Shown: positions 9,842-17,683 of the stretch, piece after piece | How the letters are laid out: each line of letters opens with the position of its first letter | Numbering within the stretch: position 1 is the first letter of the stretch | Origin: Cellulomonas chitinilytica | Lineage (GTDB): Bacteria > Actinomycetota > Actinomycetes > Actinomycetales > Cellulomonadaceae | DNA length: 64,000 nucleotides | Assembly: GCF_016862675.1 (NCBI RefSeq) | Contig: NZ_BONK01000002.1 | Location: forward strand, 124,001-188,000 | Direction of reading: 5' to 3' | Program-made: the position numbers and the translations under genes | The notes under the pieces: model-generated | What the model was told of the DNA's origin: nothing | The model's input: the letters and a program-made list of their open reading frames with translations, nothing else | The model's database searches: none

Positions 9842-9883
9842 CCCGGTGGCCCGGCCGAAGGGCTGCTCGGCCGGGCCACCGGG
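9842..9883 (-). terminator. malE-malF intergenic stem-loop (attenuator or 3' stabiliser)
   Basis: A perfect 17-bp inverted repeat (arms 9842-9858 and 9867-9883) with an 8-nt loop starts 9 nt after the malE stop. There is no U-tract on the minus strand, so full termination is doubtful. It likely protects the malE mRNA and reduces read-through, giving excess binding protein, as in other mal operons. Confidence 0.75.
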
Positions 9884-9891
9884 TGAGGGGA

Positions 9892-11136
9892 TCAGGCCGC
9901 GGCGATCTTGCCCGCGATCGATGCCGTCATCTGGTTCCACAGGGCGGCGGGGTCGCCCTGCTGGTTGACGATGGCGACCTCGGTGGCACCCCAGTCGGCC
10001 CACACCGTGTCCATGGCGGGGATCGACGGCATCGGGACGCCGTCCTGGCCGACGGCGGCGAAGCCGGCGACGATCGGGTCGTCCGAGATCTGCTCGAGCG
10101 CGGCGGTCAGCGCGGGGGCGCGGCCACCGGCCTGGTACAGCGCGAGCTGCACGTCGGGCGTCCCGAGGTAGTTGACGACGAACTCGTTGGCGAGCAGCGC
10201 GTTCTTCGACTTCGACGAGATGAAGAAGCCCTGCACGCCGACGAACGGCTGCGACGGCTGTCCACCGGCGGACGGGACCTTCTCGATCGAGATGTCCAGG
10301 CCGGCCTTCGCGAAGTCACCCGTGTTCCAGGGGCCCGTGATCATGTAGGGCGCCTTGCCGGCGAGGAACGCCTCCTTGGCGACGTCACCGGAGATCGAGG
10401 TGTTGACGACGCCCTCGGTGCCGAGCTTGGCCAGGTAGGCGGCGAACGCACGGCCCTGGTCGGAGTCGAGCGTGAGCTTGTTGGCGTCGTACGCGCCGGT
10501 CGAGTCGGTGCCGAAGACGGGCGAACCGAACGACGTCTGCAGCGGGTACATGTGGTACGGGTCGCCGGTCTTCTCGTCCTGCTGGATGAGGACCGAGTAG
10601 TCCGTGCCGGCCGCCTTCGCCTGCGCGACGAGGTCGTCGAACGTGGCGGGCGTCGCGTCCTTGACGAGCGCGTTGTTCTTCACGAGGGCGATGTTCTCGA
10701 CCGAGTACGGCAGGCCGTACAGGGTGCCGTCGTAGCTCATGGCCTGCGTGGCGACGGGGAGGAAGTCCGAGGCCTTGTCGCCGAGCTCGATGGGGGCGAC
10801 GACGCCGTTCTGCACGAGCTTGCCGAGCCAGTCGTGCGCGCCGACGATCACGTCGGGGCCCTGGCCGGCGGGGACCTGCGAGATGAAGTCGTCGCGGATG
10901 TCGCCGAAGTCCTTCTGGACGAACTTGACGGTGACGCCCTTCTCCTTCTCGAAGACCTTCGCCACCTCCTTGACCGGCCCGGACCGCGTGTCGTCGACCC
11001 AGACGGTGAGGGTGGCCGCGCTGGCCGGGGCCGCCGAGGTGGCGTCGCCCGACGGCTCGTCGTTCGAACCGGCGCACGCGGCGAGCGTCAGCGCGAGGCC
11101 GACCGTCGCCGCGACGACAGGGATGCTCCGTCGCAT
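9892..11136 (-). CDS. malE: Maltodextrin-binding lipoprotein
   Basis: This 414-residue solute-binding protein has a signal peptide ending in a lipobox (LTLAAC, Cys21), so it is tethered to the outside of the membrane. The mature part is of the MalE/cluster 1 type: TLTVWVDDTRSGPVKEVAKV, GPDVIVGAHDWLGKL, LPYSVENIALVKN, PYMITGPWNTGDF and GVQGFFIS are typical. The aromatic residues around these motifs would stack on glucose units. GGGAGA lies 7 nt before the ATG. It is the first gene of the operon malE-malF-malG-GH13-acetyltransferase, divergent from the LacI-type regulator gene, with operator-like palindromes in the gap. Specificity for maltose or longer dextrins cannot be fixed. Confidence 0.93.
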   Translation of the reverse strand: MRRSIPVVAATVGLALTLAACAGSNDEPSGDATSAAPASAATLTVWVDDTRSGPVKEVAKVFEKEKGVTVKFVQKDFGDIRDDFISQVPAGQGPDVIVGAHDWLGKLVQNGVVAPIELGDKASDFLPVATQAMSYDGTLYGLPYSVENIALVKNNALVKDATPATFDDLVAQAKAAGTDYSVLIQQDEKTGDPYHMYPLQTSFGSPVFGTDSTGAYDANKLTLDSDQGRAFAAYLAKLGTEGVVNTSISGDVAKEAFLAGKAPYMITGPWNTGDFAKAGLDISIEKVPSAGGQPSQPFVGVQGFFISSKSKNALLANEFVVNYLGTPDVQLALYQAGGRAPALTAALEQISDDPIVAGFAAVGQDGVPMPSIPAMDTVWADWGATEVAIVNQQGDPAALWNQMTASIAGKIAAA

Positions 11137-11219
11137 CGTGTGTCTCCCAGTGGTACGAGGGTTGCCGGGTGCCGGCGTTCCCCGCCGACCCTGGCCTGAT
11201 GGCGAGGAACGTAACGTCG

Positions 11220-11258
11220 TTGCAACGCGCCTTGCAAGTCGTTACGGTAACTTTCAGG
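11220..11258. promoter_or_regulatory. Operator region between malE and the LacI-type regulator
   Basis: Two overlapping sites are seen. TTGCAA-N6-TTGCAA covers 11220-11237. A 27-bp element at 11232-11258 matches 21 of 27 positions of an element in the same orientation before the alpha-amylase gene (15803-15829); both contain TGCAA, then TCGTT. An outer inverted repeat CGTAACG (11210-11216) / CGTTACG (11240-11246) encloses the first site. The layout fits binding by the LacI-family protein encoded at 11362. Confidence 0.65.
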
Positions 11259-11361
11259 CAACGGTTTCAGCGGCTCGTCAGCGGTCCGCCCACGCCCCTG
11301 TGCAGGCCGTCTGCAGGACCACTGCACGACCCACTGCACCGACCCAGGACGAGGAGGTCCC

Positions 11362-12423
11362 GTGTCCTTTACGCTGCCAACCGTGCGCACCCGTCTGACC
11401 GACCTTGCCGAGCAGGCCGGCGTCAGCACGGCCACGGTCTCGCGGGTCCTCAACGGCAAGCACGGTGTGTCGGCCCAGGCGCGGCAGGCCGTGCTGGCGG
11501 CCCTCGACGTGCTCGGCTACGAGCGGCCCGAGAAGCTGCGCACCCGGTCGGCCGGCCTCGTGGGGCTCGTCGTCCCTGAGCTCTCCAACCCCGTCTTCCC
11601 CGCGTTCGCGCAGGTCATCGAGTCGATGCTCACCGAGCGCGGGTACACGCCGCTGCTGTGCACGCAGTCCCCCGGCGGCACCACCGAGGACCAGTACGTC
11701 GAGATGCTCCTCGAGCACGCGGTCGACGGCATCGTCTTCGTCTCCGGCCTGCACGCCGACACGACCGCCAGCAAGGAGCGGTACCACCGGCTGCGCAGCC
11801 GCGGGATGCCCGTCGTGCTCGTCAACGGCCACGCCGAGGGCGTCGACGCACCGAGCCTGTCCACCGACGACGCCGCCGCGCTCGACCAGGCGTTCCGGCA
11901 CCTCGTCTCGCTCGGCCACCGCAACATCGGCCTCGCGATCGGCCCCACCCGGTTCGTGCCCGCCCTGCGCAAGCAGGAGGAGTTCGCCGTCAACCTCGAG
12001 CGGCACCTCGGCATCACCGACCTCGACGGGCACGTCGTCTCGACGCTGTTCACCGTCGAGGGCGGGCAGGCCGCCGCGCTCGAGCTCATCGACAGCGGCC
12101 ACACCGCGATCATCTGCGGATCCGACCTCATGGCCCTCGGCGCCGTCCGTGCCGCCCGCTCGCGCGGGCTGTCGGTGCCCGAGGACGTGTCGATCGTCGG
12201 CTTCGACGACTCCCCGCTGATCGCGTTCACCGACCCGCCGCTCACCACCGTGCGTCAGCCGGTGGCCGCGATGGGTCACGCGGCCGTGTCCGCCCTGGTC
12301 TCCGAGATCAACGGCACGCCTGCGTCCCGCACCGAGCTGAAGTTCCACCCGGAGCTCATCGTGCGCGGTTCCACCGGAGCCGCACCGGTCCCTGCTGCCA
12401 CCCAGGCGCCCGCCGTACTCTGA
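11362..12423 (+). CDS. LacI-family transcription regulator of maltodextrin genes
   Basis: This 353-residue protein has an N-terminal LacI helix-turn-helix (LTDLAEQAGVSTATVSRVLN, about residues 11-32) and hinge helix region, then a periplasmic-binding-protein-like sugar domain (GLVGLVVPELSNPVFPAFAQ; DGIVFVSG; SVPEDVSIVGFDDSPL; TTVRQPV). Such regulators normally repress until maltose or maltodextrin binds. The start is GTG at 11362 with GAGGAGG at 11351-11357. It lies between the divergent malEFG operon and the alpha-glucosidase gene and faces palindromes of the type these proteins bind, so it is the likely repressor of this locus and of the amylase at 14317. Effector and regulon are inferred from context. 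Confidence 0.9.
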   Translation: MSFTLPTVRTRLTDLAEQAGVSTATVSRVLNGKHGVSAQARQAVLAALDVLGYERPEKLRTRSAGLVGLVVPELSNPVFPAFAQVIESMLTERGYTPLLCTQSPGGTTEDQYVEMLLEHAVDGIVFVSGLHADTTASKERYHRLRSRGMPVVLVNGHAEGVDAPSLSTDDAAALDQAFRHLVSLGHRNIGLAIGPTRFVPALRKQEEFAVNLERHLGITDLDGHVVSTLFTVEGGQAAALELIDSGHTAIICGSDLMALGAVRAARSRGLSVPEDVSIVGFDDSPLIAFTDPPLTTVRQPVAAMGHAAVSALVSEINGTPASRTELKFHPELIVRGSTGAAPVPAATQAPAVL

Positions 12424-12516
12424 ACGGTCCGGAGCACCGCGCGCCACTGCGCCGCACGGCTCCGATCTCGGCGACGCCGCCTCCCCTCACGCCCCCCTGA
12501 AACGAGGCATGCCCGC

Positions 12517-14241
12517 ATGACGACGCTCGACACCCTGCCCACCGGCACCTTCGTGCACGCCCCCGGATCCCCCGACGGCGAGTGGTGGCGGGACGCCGTG
12601 ATCTACCAGGTGTACCCGCGGTCCTTCGCGGACGCCTCGGGCGACGGCATCGGCGACCTGCCCGGCATCACGTCCAGGCTCGGCCACCTCGCCGAGCTCG
12701 GGGTCGACGCCGTCTGGCTCTCGCCGTTCTACCGGTCGCCGCAGGCCGACGCCGGGTACGACGTGGCCGACTACCGCGACGTCGACCCGCTGTTCGGCAC
12801 GCTCGACGACTTCGACGCGCTGCTGGCCCGCGCCCACGAGCTCGGCCTGCGCGTCATCGTCGACCTCGTGCCGAACCACACGTCCGACGAGCACGTGTGG
12901 TTCCAGGCCGCCCTCGCCGCGGGTCCGGGTTCACCCGAACGCGCGCGGTACCTGTTCCGCGAGGGCCGCGGCGCCGACGGCGAGCTGCCGCCGAACAACT
13001 GGGAGTCGATCTTCGGCGGCCCCGCCTGGACGCGCCTCGCGGACGGTCAGTGGTACCTGCACCTGTTCGACTCGCGGCAGCCCGACCTCGACTGGGAGCA
13101 CCCCGAGGTCCGCGCCGAGTTCGAGGACGTCCTGCGGTTCTGGCTCGACCGCGGGGTCGACGGGTTCCGCATCGACGTCGCGCACGGCATGGTCAAGGAG
13201 CCGGGCCTGCCCGACTGGGACGGGCACGTCTCCATGATCGAGGGCTCGGAGGAGACCGAGCCCACCGACCGGGCCGACGAGGTCACCGGCTCCGGCAACC
13301 AGGGGCCGATGTTCGACCAGGAGGGCGTGCACGAGATCTACCGCGCCTGGAACCGCGTCCTCGCCTCCTACGCCGGCGACCGGGCGCTCGTCGCCGAGGC
13401 GTGGGTCGAGCCGCTGTCGCGCCTCGCGCGGTACGTGCGGCCCGACGAGATGCAGCAGGCGTTCAACTTCGCGTTCCTCGCGACCCACTGGGACGCCGCG
13501 GCGCTGCGTTCGGTCATCGAGGCGTCCTACGCGACGGCGGACGGCGTCGGCGCGCCCACCACGTGGGTGATGTCCAACCACGACGTCGTGCGGCACGCGT
13601 CCCGCCTCGGCCTGTCCGTCCCGGGCTCGCGACCCAACGGCATCGGCCACGGCGACGAGCAGCCCGACGAGGAGCTCGGCCTGCGCCGCGCCCGCGCCGC
13701 CACGCTGCTCATGCTCGGACTGCCCGGGTCGGCGTACCTGTACCAGGGCGAGGAGCTCGGCCTGCCCGACCACACCGCGCTGCCCGACGACCTGCGGCAG
13801 GACCCGGCGTTCTTCCGGACCGGCGGCGCCGAGCGCGGCCGCGACGGGTGCCGGGTGCCGCTCCCCTGGGCCGCGGACGAGCCCGGCTTCGGCTTCTCCC
13901 CGACCGGTGTCACGTGGCTCCCCCAGCCCGAGGCGTGGGCGGCGTACGCGCTCGACGCGCAGCGCGGGGTGGACGGCTCGACGTACGAGACCTACCGGAC
14001 GGCGCTCGCCGTGCGGCGGGCCGAGGTGCTCGGCTCGGGCGGGCTGGCCTGGGCCGACGGGTTCGGCGACGACGTCATCGCGTTCGTCAACCGGGACGTC
14101 CTCGTCGTCGCCAACCTCGGCGGGTCTCCCGTGCCGCTGTCCGAGGGGGCCGTCGTGCTGCACTCCTCGGTCGACGTGGTCGTGGCGGAGGACGGGTCGA
14201 CGTCCGTGCCCGGCGACGCGACGGTGTGGCTGCGCGCCTGA
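12517..14241 (+). CDS. GH13 alpha-glucosidase (oligo-1,6-glucosidase/AglA-like)
   Basis: This 574-residue cytoplasmic glycosidase should release glucose from short malto-oligosaccharides. The barrel begins WWRDAVIYQVYPRSFADASG, and the family motifs are DLVPNHTS, Asp220 in GFRIDVAHG, Glu294 in VAEAWVE and Asp356 in SNHDVVRH, with QGEELGLPD late in the barrel and a short C-terminal beta domain. Length and order match GH13 alpha-glucosidases of the oligo-1,6-glucosidase group. The ATG at 12508 leads to an immediate stop, so the ATG at 12517 is the start; ACGAGG lies about 12 nt upstream. The gene follows the LacI-type regulator by 93 nt in the same direction and ends at a strong hairpin. Exact linkage preference is not determined. 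Confidence 0.92.
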   Translation: MTTLDTLPTGTFVHAPGSPDGEWWRDAVIYQVYPRSFADASGDGIGDLPGITSRLGHLAELGVDAVWLSPFYRSPQADAGYDVADYRDVDPLFGTLDDFDALLARAHELGLRVIVDLVPNHTSDEHVWFQAALAAGPGSPERARYLFREGRGADGELPPNNWESIFGGPAWTRLADGQWYLHLFDSRQPDLDWEHPEVRAEFEDVLRFWLDRGVDGFRIDVAHGMVKEPGLPDWDGHVSMIEGSEETEPTDRADEVTGSGNQGPMFDQEGVHEIYRAWNRVLASYAGDRALVAEAWVEPLSRLARYVRPDEMQQAFNFAFLATHWDAAALRSVIEASYATADGVGAPTTWVMSNHDVVRHASRLGLSVPGSRPNGIGHGDEQPDEELGLRRARAATLLMLGLPGSAYLYQGEELGLPDHTALPDDLRQDPAFFRTGGAERGRDGCRVPLPWAADEPGFGFSPTGVTWLPQPEAWAAYALDAQRGVDGSTYETYRTALAVRRAEVLGSGGLAWADGFGDDVIAFVNRDVLVVANLGGSPVPLSEGAVVLHSSVDVVVAEDGSTSVPGDATVWLRA

Positions 14242-14274
14242 CGTCTCACCGGCGACCTCGTCGGACGCCGTGAC

Positions 14275-14306
14275 GGGGGCGGTGCGACTGCGGTCGCACC
14301 GCCCCC
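14275..14306. terminator. Bidirectional hairpin terminator
   Basis: A perfect 14-bp stem (14275-14288 with 14293-14306) and a TGCG loop lies between the convergent alpha-glucosidase and alpha-amylase genes. There is no T-tract, as is common in GC-rich actinobacteria. Confidence 0.85.
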
Positions 14307-14316
14307 GCCGGCGTCG

Positions 14317-15783
14317 TCAGGGGCGTGCGGCGACGTCCCAGGCCTGCGCGGTGTGCGGCGGGACCCGGACGTCGACGGTGCCGTCGTGCACGGTGACCTC
14401 CGCGCAGCCGGACGCCAGGACGTCGCAGTACCGGCCGTCGGGCAGGCTCGTCGTGAGGGTGGTGACGAGCTCGTCGTCGCCGGCGTTGACGACCACGAGA
14501 CCTCGCTCGCCCCGCCCGAGCGCGACCGCGTCGGACTGCGACCACCGGTCGACGACGGGGGCGTCGCCGACCACCGCACGCCAGCCGACCATGCCGGCGA
14601 TCGCGGCCCAACGGTGCTGGCAGACCCAGTCGTCGTCCGCGAGGTCGGCGTCCGGTCCGGGGGCGTCACCGCAGGTCACGTCGAGCACCCGGCCGTCGGC
14701 GTCCTGGGCGGGGCCGAGGTCGGTGTCGTCGAACGCGTAGCCGGAGTACACCGTCGGCGTGCCGTACGTGCCGGCGAGCATGAGGACGTTCGCCAGCACG
14801 TAGGTCGCACCGTCGCGGTAGCTCAGCGTGGAGCCGTTGCGCTCGGTGTCGTGGTTGTCGACGAAGACCACCGCGTCGTCGGACGGCAGGTAGCCCGCGC
14901 CCGAGCCGAGGTCGAGCGCCAGGTCGGGCGACCCGGCGAGCACGGCCTCCACGTCCCTCCCCCACGCGAACTCGAAGACCTTCCCGTTCGCGGTGTACTG
15001 CTCGGGCGTGACGGGTTCGCCGCTGCCGCGGATGACCTCCTGGACGATCCCCGTGCCGTCGGGAAGGCCGGCGACGATCGCCGCGACGTCGGCGGGCGGC
15101 AGGTGCTTCGCGGCGTCGATCCGGAACCCGTCGACGCCGAGGGACAGCAGGTCGGTGAGGTAGGCCGTGACCGTGTCGCGGACGTGCGGGGTGTCCGTCG
15201 CGAGGTCGGCGAGGTTCACGAGCTCGCACGTCTGCACCTGCGCGGCGTCGTCGTAGTCGTGGATGTCGTCGTCGGGCGTCAGGCCGCAGTGGTGGAAGTC
15301 GGCGTCGTCGTACAGCCCGGGGTACGCGTAGTGCTCGTACGCGGACCCCGCCCAGCCGGTGCCGGGCACGTCCGTGCTGGTCGAGGTGCCGGTCATGTGG
15401 TTCACGACGGCGTCCGCCCACACCTCGACGCCCGCGCCGTGGCAGGTCGCGACCATCGCCGTGTACTGCTCGCGCGTGCCGAGCCGGGACTCCACGCGGT
15501 AGCTGACGGGCTGGTACGCCGTCCACCACTGCTCGCCGCGCACGTGCTCCTGCGGCGGTGACGTGAGCACCCAGGCGTACCCGGCAGGCCCGAGCTCGTC
15601 GGTGCACTCGGCGGCGACCGCGTCCCAGGTCCACTGGAACAGCTCGACGCCGACGTCGTGGCCGCTGCCGTCGGTCGCGGGTGCGGCGCCCGGGTCGGCG
15701 TGCGGGGAGCACGCGGCGACGGTCGCCGCCAGCAGGGCAAGAACCGTCAGGGCACGGGCGGACGTGCGGGGCAGGTGCGTCAT
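14317..15783 (-). CDS. Secreted GH13 alpha-amylase lipoprotein
   Basis: This 488-residue enzyme has a signal peptide with a lipobox (LAATVAAC, Cys25), so the amylase is tethered to the cell surface rather than freely secreted. The catalytic domain follows the actinobacterial/animal alpha-amylase pattern: VGVELFQWTWDAVAAEC, DAVVNHMTG, Asp223 in GFRIDAAKH, Glu249 in VQEVIRG and Asp312 in FVDNHDTERN. No starch-binding module follows; the C-terminal beta domain ends soon after. ATG at 15783 is chosen; in-frame GTG codons at 15789 and 15792 are alternatives and no strong Shine-Dalgarno decides. It would cut starch into the dextrins taken up by MalEFG. A perfect palindrome and the 27-bp element shared with malE lie 20 nt upstream, so common control is likely. 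Confidence 0.92.
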   Translation of the reverse strand: MTHLPRTSARALTVLALLAATVAACSPHADPGAAPATDGSGHDVGVELFQWTWDAVAAECTDELGPAGYAWVLTSPPQEHVRGEQWWTAYQPVSYRVESRLGTREQYTAMVATCHGAGVEVWADAVVNHMTGTSTSTDVPGTGWAGSAYEHYAYPGLYDDADFHHCGLTPDDDIHDYDDAAQVQTCELVNLADLATDTPHVRDTVTAYLTDLLSLGVDGFRIDAAKHLPPADVAAIVAGLPDGTGIVQEVIRGSGEPVTPEQYTANGKVFEFAWGRDVEAVLAGSPDLALDLGSGAGYLPSDDAVVFVDNHDTERNGSTLSYRDGATYVLANVLMLAGTYGTPTVYSGYAFDDTDLGPAQDADGRVLDVTCGDAPGPDADLADDDWVCQHRWAAIAGMVGWRAVVGDAPVVDRWSQSDAVALGRGERGLVVVNAGDDELVTTLTTSLPDGRYCDVLASGCAEVTVHDGTVDVRVPPHTAQAWDVAARP

Positions 15784-15802
15784 CGTCACCACCGTCAGCG
15801 GG

Positions 15803-15829
15803 CTGCAATTCGTTGCAGCAAGTTTCAGG
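15803..15829 (-). promoter_or_regulatory. Operator before the alpha-amylase gene
   Basis: CTGCAATTCGTTGCAG at 15803-15818 is a perfect 6-4-6 palindrome centred on TTCG. Together with the next 11 bp it forms the 27-bp element shared with the malE promoter region. LacI-family proteins bind such even palindromes, so this is the best operator in the window for the regulator at 11362. Confidence 0.75.
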
Positions 15830-15835
15830 AATCGC

Positions 15836-15865
15836 CTGACAGTACTGCCTCGCAGCCCCTACGGT
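15836..15865 (+). promoter_or_regulatory. Promoter of the PfkB kinase gene, leaderless
   Basis: CTGACA (15836-15841), an 18-bp spacer and TACGGT (15860-15865) form a good housekeeping-type promoter. The GTG at 15873 lies 7 nt after the -10, so the mRNA would begin at the start codon. Confidence 0.65.
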
Positions 15866-15872
15866 GACCTGC

Positions 15873-16769
15873 GTGCCCCGAGTCCTCGTCAACGGCCCCG
15901 CCGCGTGGAACACGCTGGTCCGGCTGCCCGCACTGCCCGAGACCCGCAGCCACACGCTGTTCGCCGACGGCCACACCGACGGTCTCGGCGGGACGTCGGC
16001 CGGCAAGGCCGTGACCCTCGCGGCCCTCGGCGTCGACGTCACGCTGCGGACCGTCCTGGGCGACGACCGCGAGGCCCGGCTCGTGCGGCACGCGCTCACC
16101 CACCCCCGCGTCACCGTGGTCGGCGAGCTCGCCCGCGCTGGCCGCACCGAACGGCACGTGAACCTCATGGCCGCCGACGGCGGCCGCGTGTCGATCTACC
16201 TCGAGCTGCCCGAACCGTCGCCCGTGGCCGCCACCGCTCCGACCCACCTGCTCGCCGGGGTCGACGCCGCCGTCCTCGACCTCGCCGACCACAGCCGCCC
16301 GCTGCTCGCCGAGGCCCGGGCCGCCGGGGTGCCCGTGTGGTGCGACGTGCACGACGACGACGGCACCGCCGACTACCCGCGCGCCTTCGCCGACGCCGCC
16401 GACGTCCTGCTGGTCAGCGACGTCCGGCTCCCCGACCCGCGGGCCTACCTGCGGGCGCGCGTCGACGGCGGGGCCACCCTCGCGGTGTGCAGCCGTGGCG
16501 CCCGGGGGGCGCTCGCGCTCGACGCCGACGGGTGGTGGGAGATCCCGCCGGCACCGGTCGACGAGGTCGTCGACACGAACGGCGCCGGGGACGCGTTCCT
16601 CGCCGGTCTCCTGTCCGGCGTCCTCGACGGCCTCGACACCGCGAGGGCGCTCGCCCGCGCGTCGGCGTGCGGCGCGCTCGCCGTGGCCGACGCACGGCTC
16701 GGAGCGCCCGGCGCGACGACCGTTGCGGCCGACGCGCTCGCGCAGCACCTCGACGTCCGCCGCGTCTGA
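15873..16769 (+). CDS. PfkB-family carbohydrate kinase
   Basis: This 298-residue ribokinase-fold enzyme would phosphorylate a sugar or nucleoside with ATP in the cytoplasm. Seen are the N-terminal substrate-lid glycines (TDGLGGTSAGKAVTLAALGV), the internal DLADHSRPLLAEA region and the anion-hole/catalytic signature DTNGAGDAFLAGLLSG near residues 228-243, with the base Asp in GAGD. The GTG at 15873 is preferred over the GTG at 15864 because a -10 hexamer overlaps 15864 and lies 7 nt before 15873, and the first beta strand (PRVLVNGPAAWN) begins at once. It is divergent from the amylase gene and shares its regulatory gap, so it may be co-controlled. Substrate unknown. Confidence 0.88.
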   Translation: MPRVLVNGPAAWNTLVRLPALPETRSHTLFADGHTDGLGGTSAGKAVTLAALGVDVTLRTVLGDDREARLVRHALTHPRVTVVGELARAGRTERHVNLMAADGGRVSIYLELPEPSPVAATAPTHLLAGVDAAVLDLADHSRPLLAEARAAGVPVWCDVHDDDGTADYPRAFADAADVLLVSDVRLPDPRAYLRARVDGGATLAVCSRGARGALALDADGWWEIPPAPVDEVVDTNGAGDAFLAGLLSGVLDGLDTARALARASACGALAVADARLGAPGATTVAADALAQHLDVRRV

Positions 16770-16782
16770 CCAGGTCAGGTCC

Positions 16783-17622
16783 TCACCAGAAGCGCGGCTG
16801 CCCCGGGATCGTCTCCAGGTCGGTCAGCAGCAGCTCGCGGTCGTCGTCCTCCGCGATGTCGTCCGCCGCCGCGAGCGCCTGCTCGGTCCACTCCCGCGCG
16901 GCGACCCGGTCGCCCGCCACGGCGCTCGCCCGCGCGAGCGACTCGTACGCGTACGCGAGGTCCCAGTCCCCGATGCCGTGCTCCCGGCAGATCTCCAGGC
17001 CGCGCCGCGCGTGGTGCAGCGCGGGCTCGGCGCGGTCGAGCACGGAGTACACGCGTGCGCACTGCCACTCGCCGCGGCTGAGGTTCTCGGGCTTGCCGAC
17101 CTGGCCCCAGTGGTACCGGGACGCGTGCGCCATGTGGACCATGCGGTCGTCGTCCTCGACCGTGCGGATCTCCTGCTCGAGCAAGCGCCACACGCCGTTG
17201 AACAGGTCGACCGCGAGGCTGCGCTCGTCGTCGGGCGTCACGTCGGTACGGGGGGTGCCGGTGCTGGTCATGAGTGCTCCTGTGCCGTCGTCGATGAGGT
17301 GGTCGAGCCGGTGGACGTCGCCCCGGACCCGGTCGAGCCGTGCCCGCAGGCGCCGCCGGTGCGCGACGAGGAGCCGCCGGAGGGCGTCCTCGTCGCCGGG
17401 TGCGGCGAGCGCCGCGCGGACGTCCTCGAGCGGGACGTCGACCGACCGCAGCACGCCGACGAGCCGCGCGAGGGCGACCTGGCCGGGTGCGTACAGCCGG
17501 TACCCGTTCACCGGGTCGACCCGTGCGGGGACGAGCAGCCCGATGCGGTCGTAGTGCCGCAGCGCCTTGGCCGTCAGGCCGCACTGGCGTGCCACCTGCC
17601 CGACCGTCAGGAATCCGTCCAT
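16783..17622 (-). CDS. MerR-family regulator with a C-terminal TPR-like domain
   Basis: This 279-residue protein starts with a MerR winged helix (FLTVGQVARQCGLTAKALRH then YDRIGLLVPARVDPVNGYRL) and the dimer coiled coil to about residue 112. The C-terminal ~160 residues hold paired helices (GEWQCARVYSVLDRAEPALH, REHGIGDWDLAYAYESLARA, REWTEQALAAADDI) that look like tetratricopeptide repeats rather than a metal- or drug-binding domain. Met118 (ATG at 17271) is preceded by AGGAG 5 nt upstream, so a second, stand-alone C-terminal product may be made. The promoter has the long 19-bp spacer typical of MerR control, so autoregulation is likely. It ends 13 nt from the convergent kinase gene. The signal sensed is unknown. 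Confidence 0.88.
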   Translation of the reverse strand: MDGFLTVGQVARQCGLTAKALRHYDRIGLLVPARVDPVNGYRLYAPGQVALARLVGVLRSVDVPLEDVRAALAAPGDEDALRRLLVAHRRRLRARLDRVRGDVHRLDHLIDDGTGALMTSTGTPRTDVTPDDERSLAVDLFNGVWRLLEQEIRTVEDDDRMVHMAHASRYHWGQVGKPENLSRGEWQCARVYSVLDRAEPALHHARRGLEICREHGIGDWDLAYAYESLARASAVAGDRVAAREWTEQALAAADDIAEDDDRELLLTDLETIPGQPRFW

Positions 17623-17629
17623 GCAGGTG

Positions 17630-17660
17630 AACCTAGGACGTTCCTGCGGGGCAACCTCAA
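17630..17660 (-). promoter_or_regulatory. MerR-type promoter with 19-bp spacer
   Basis: On the minus strand TTGAGG (17655-17660) and TAGGTT (17630-17635) are separated by exactly 19 bp, the hallmark of MerR-activated promoters. The spacer carries an imperfect palindrome (8 of 12 positions match). The ATG at 17622 lies 7 nt after the -10, so the mRNA is probably leaderless. Confidence 0.72.
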
Positions 17661-17683
17661 GCCCGTCACCCGACCGGCCCGGC

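Noticed and set aside
14353..15561. Long plus-strand open frame opposite the alpha-amylase gene
   Set aside because: It is a shadow frame caused by high GC; the minus strand carries a signal peptide and all GH13 motifs, while this frame has only low-complexity Arg/Val/Gly sequence.
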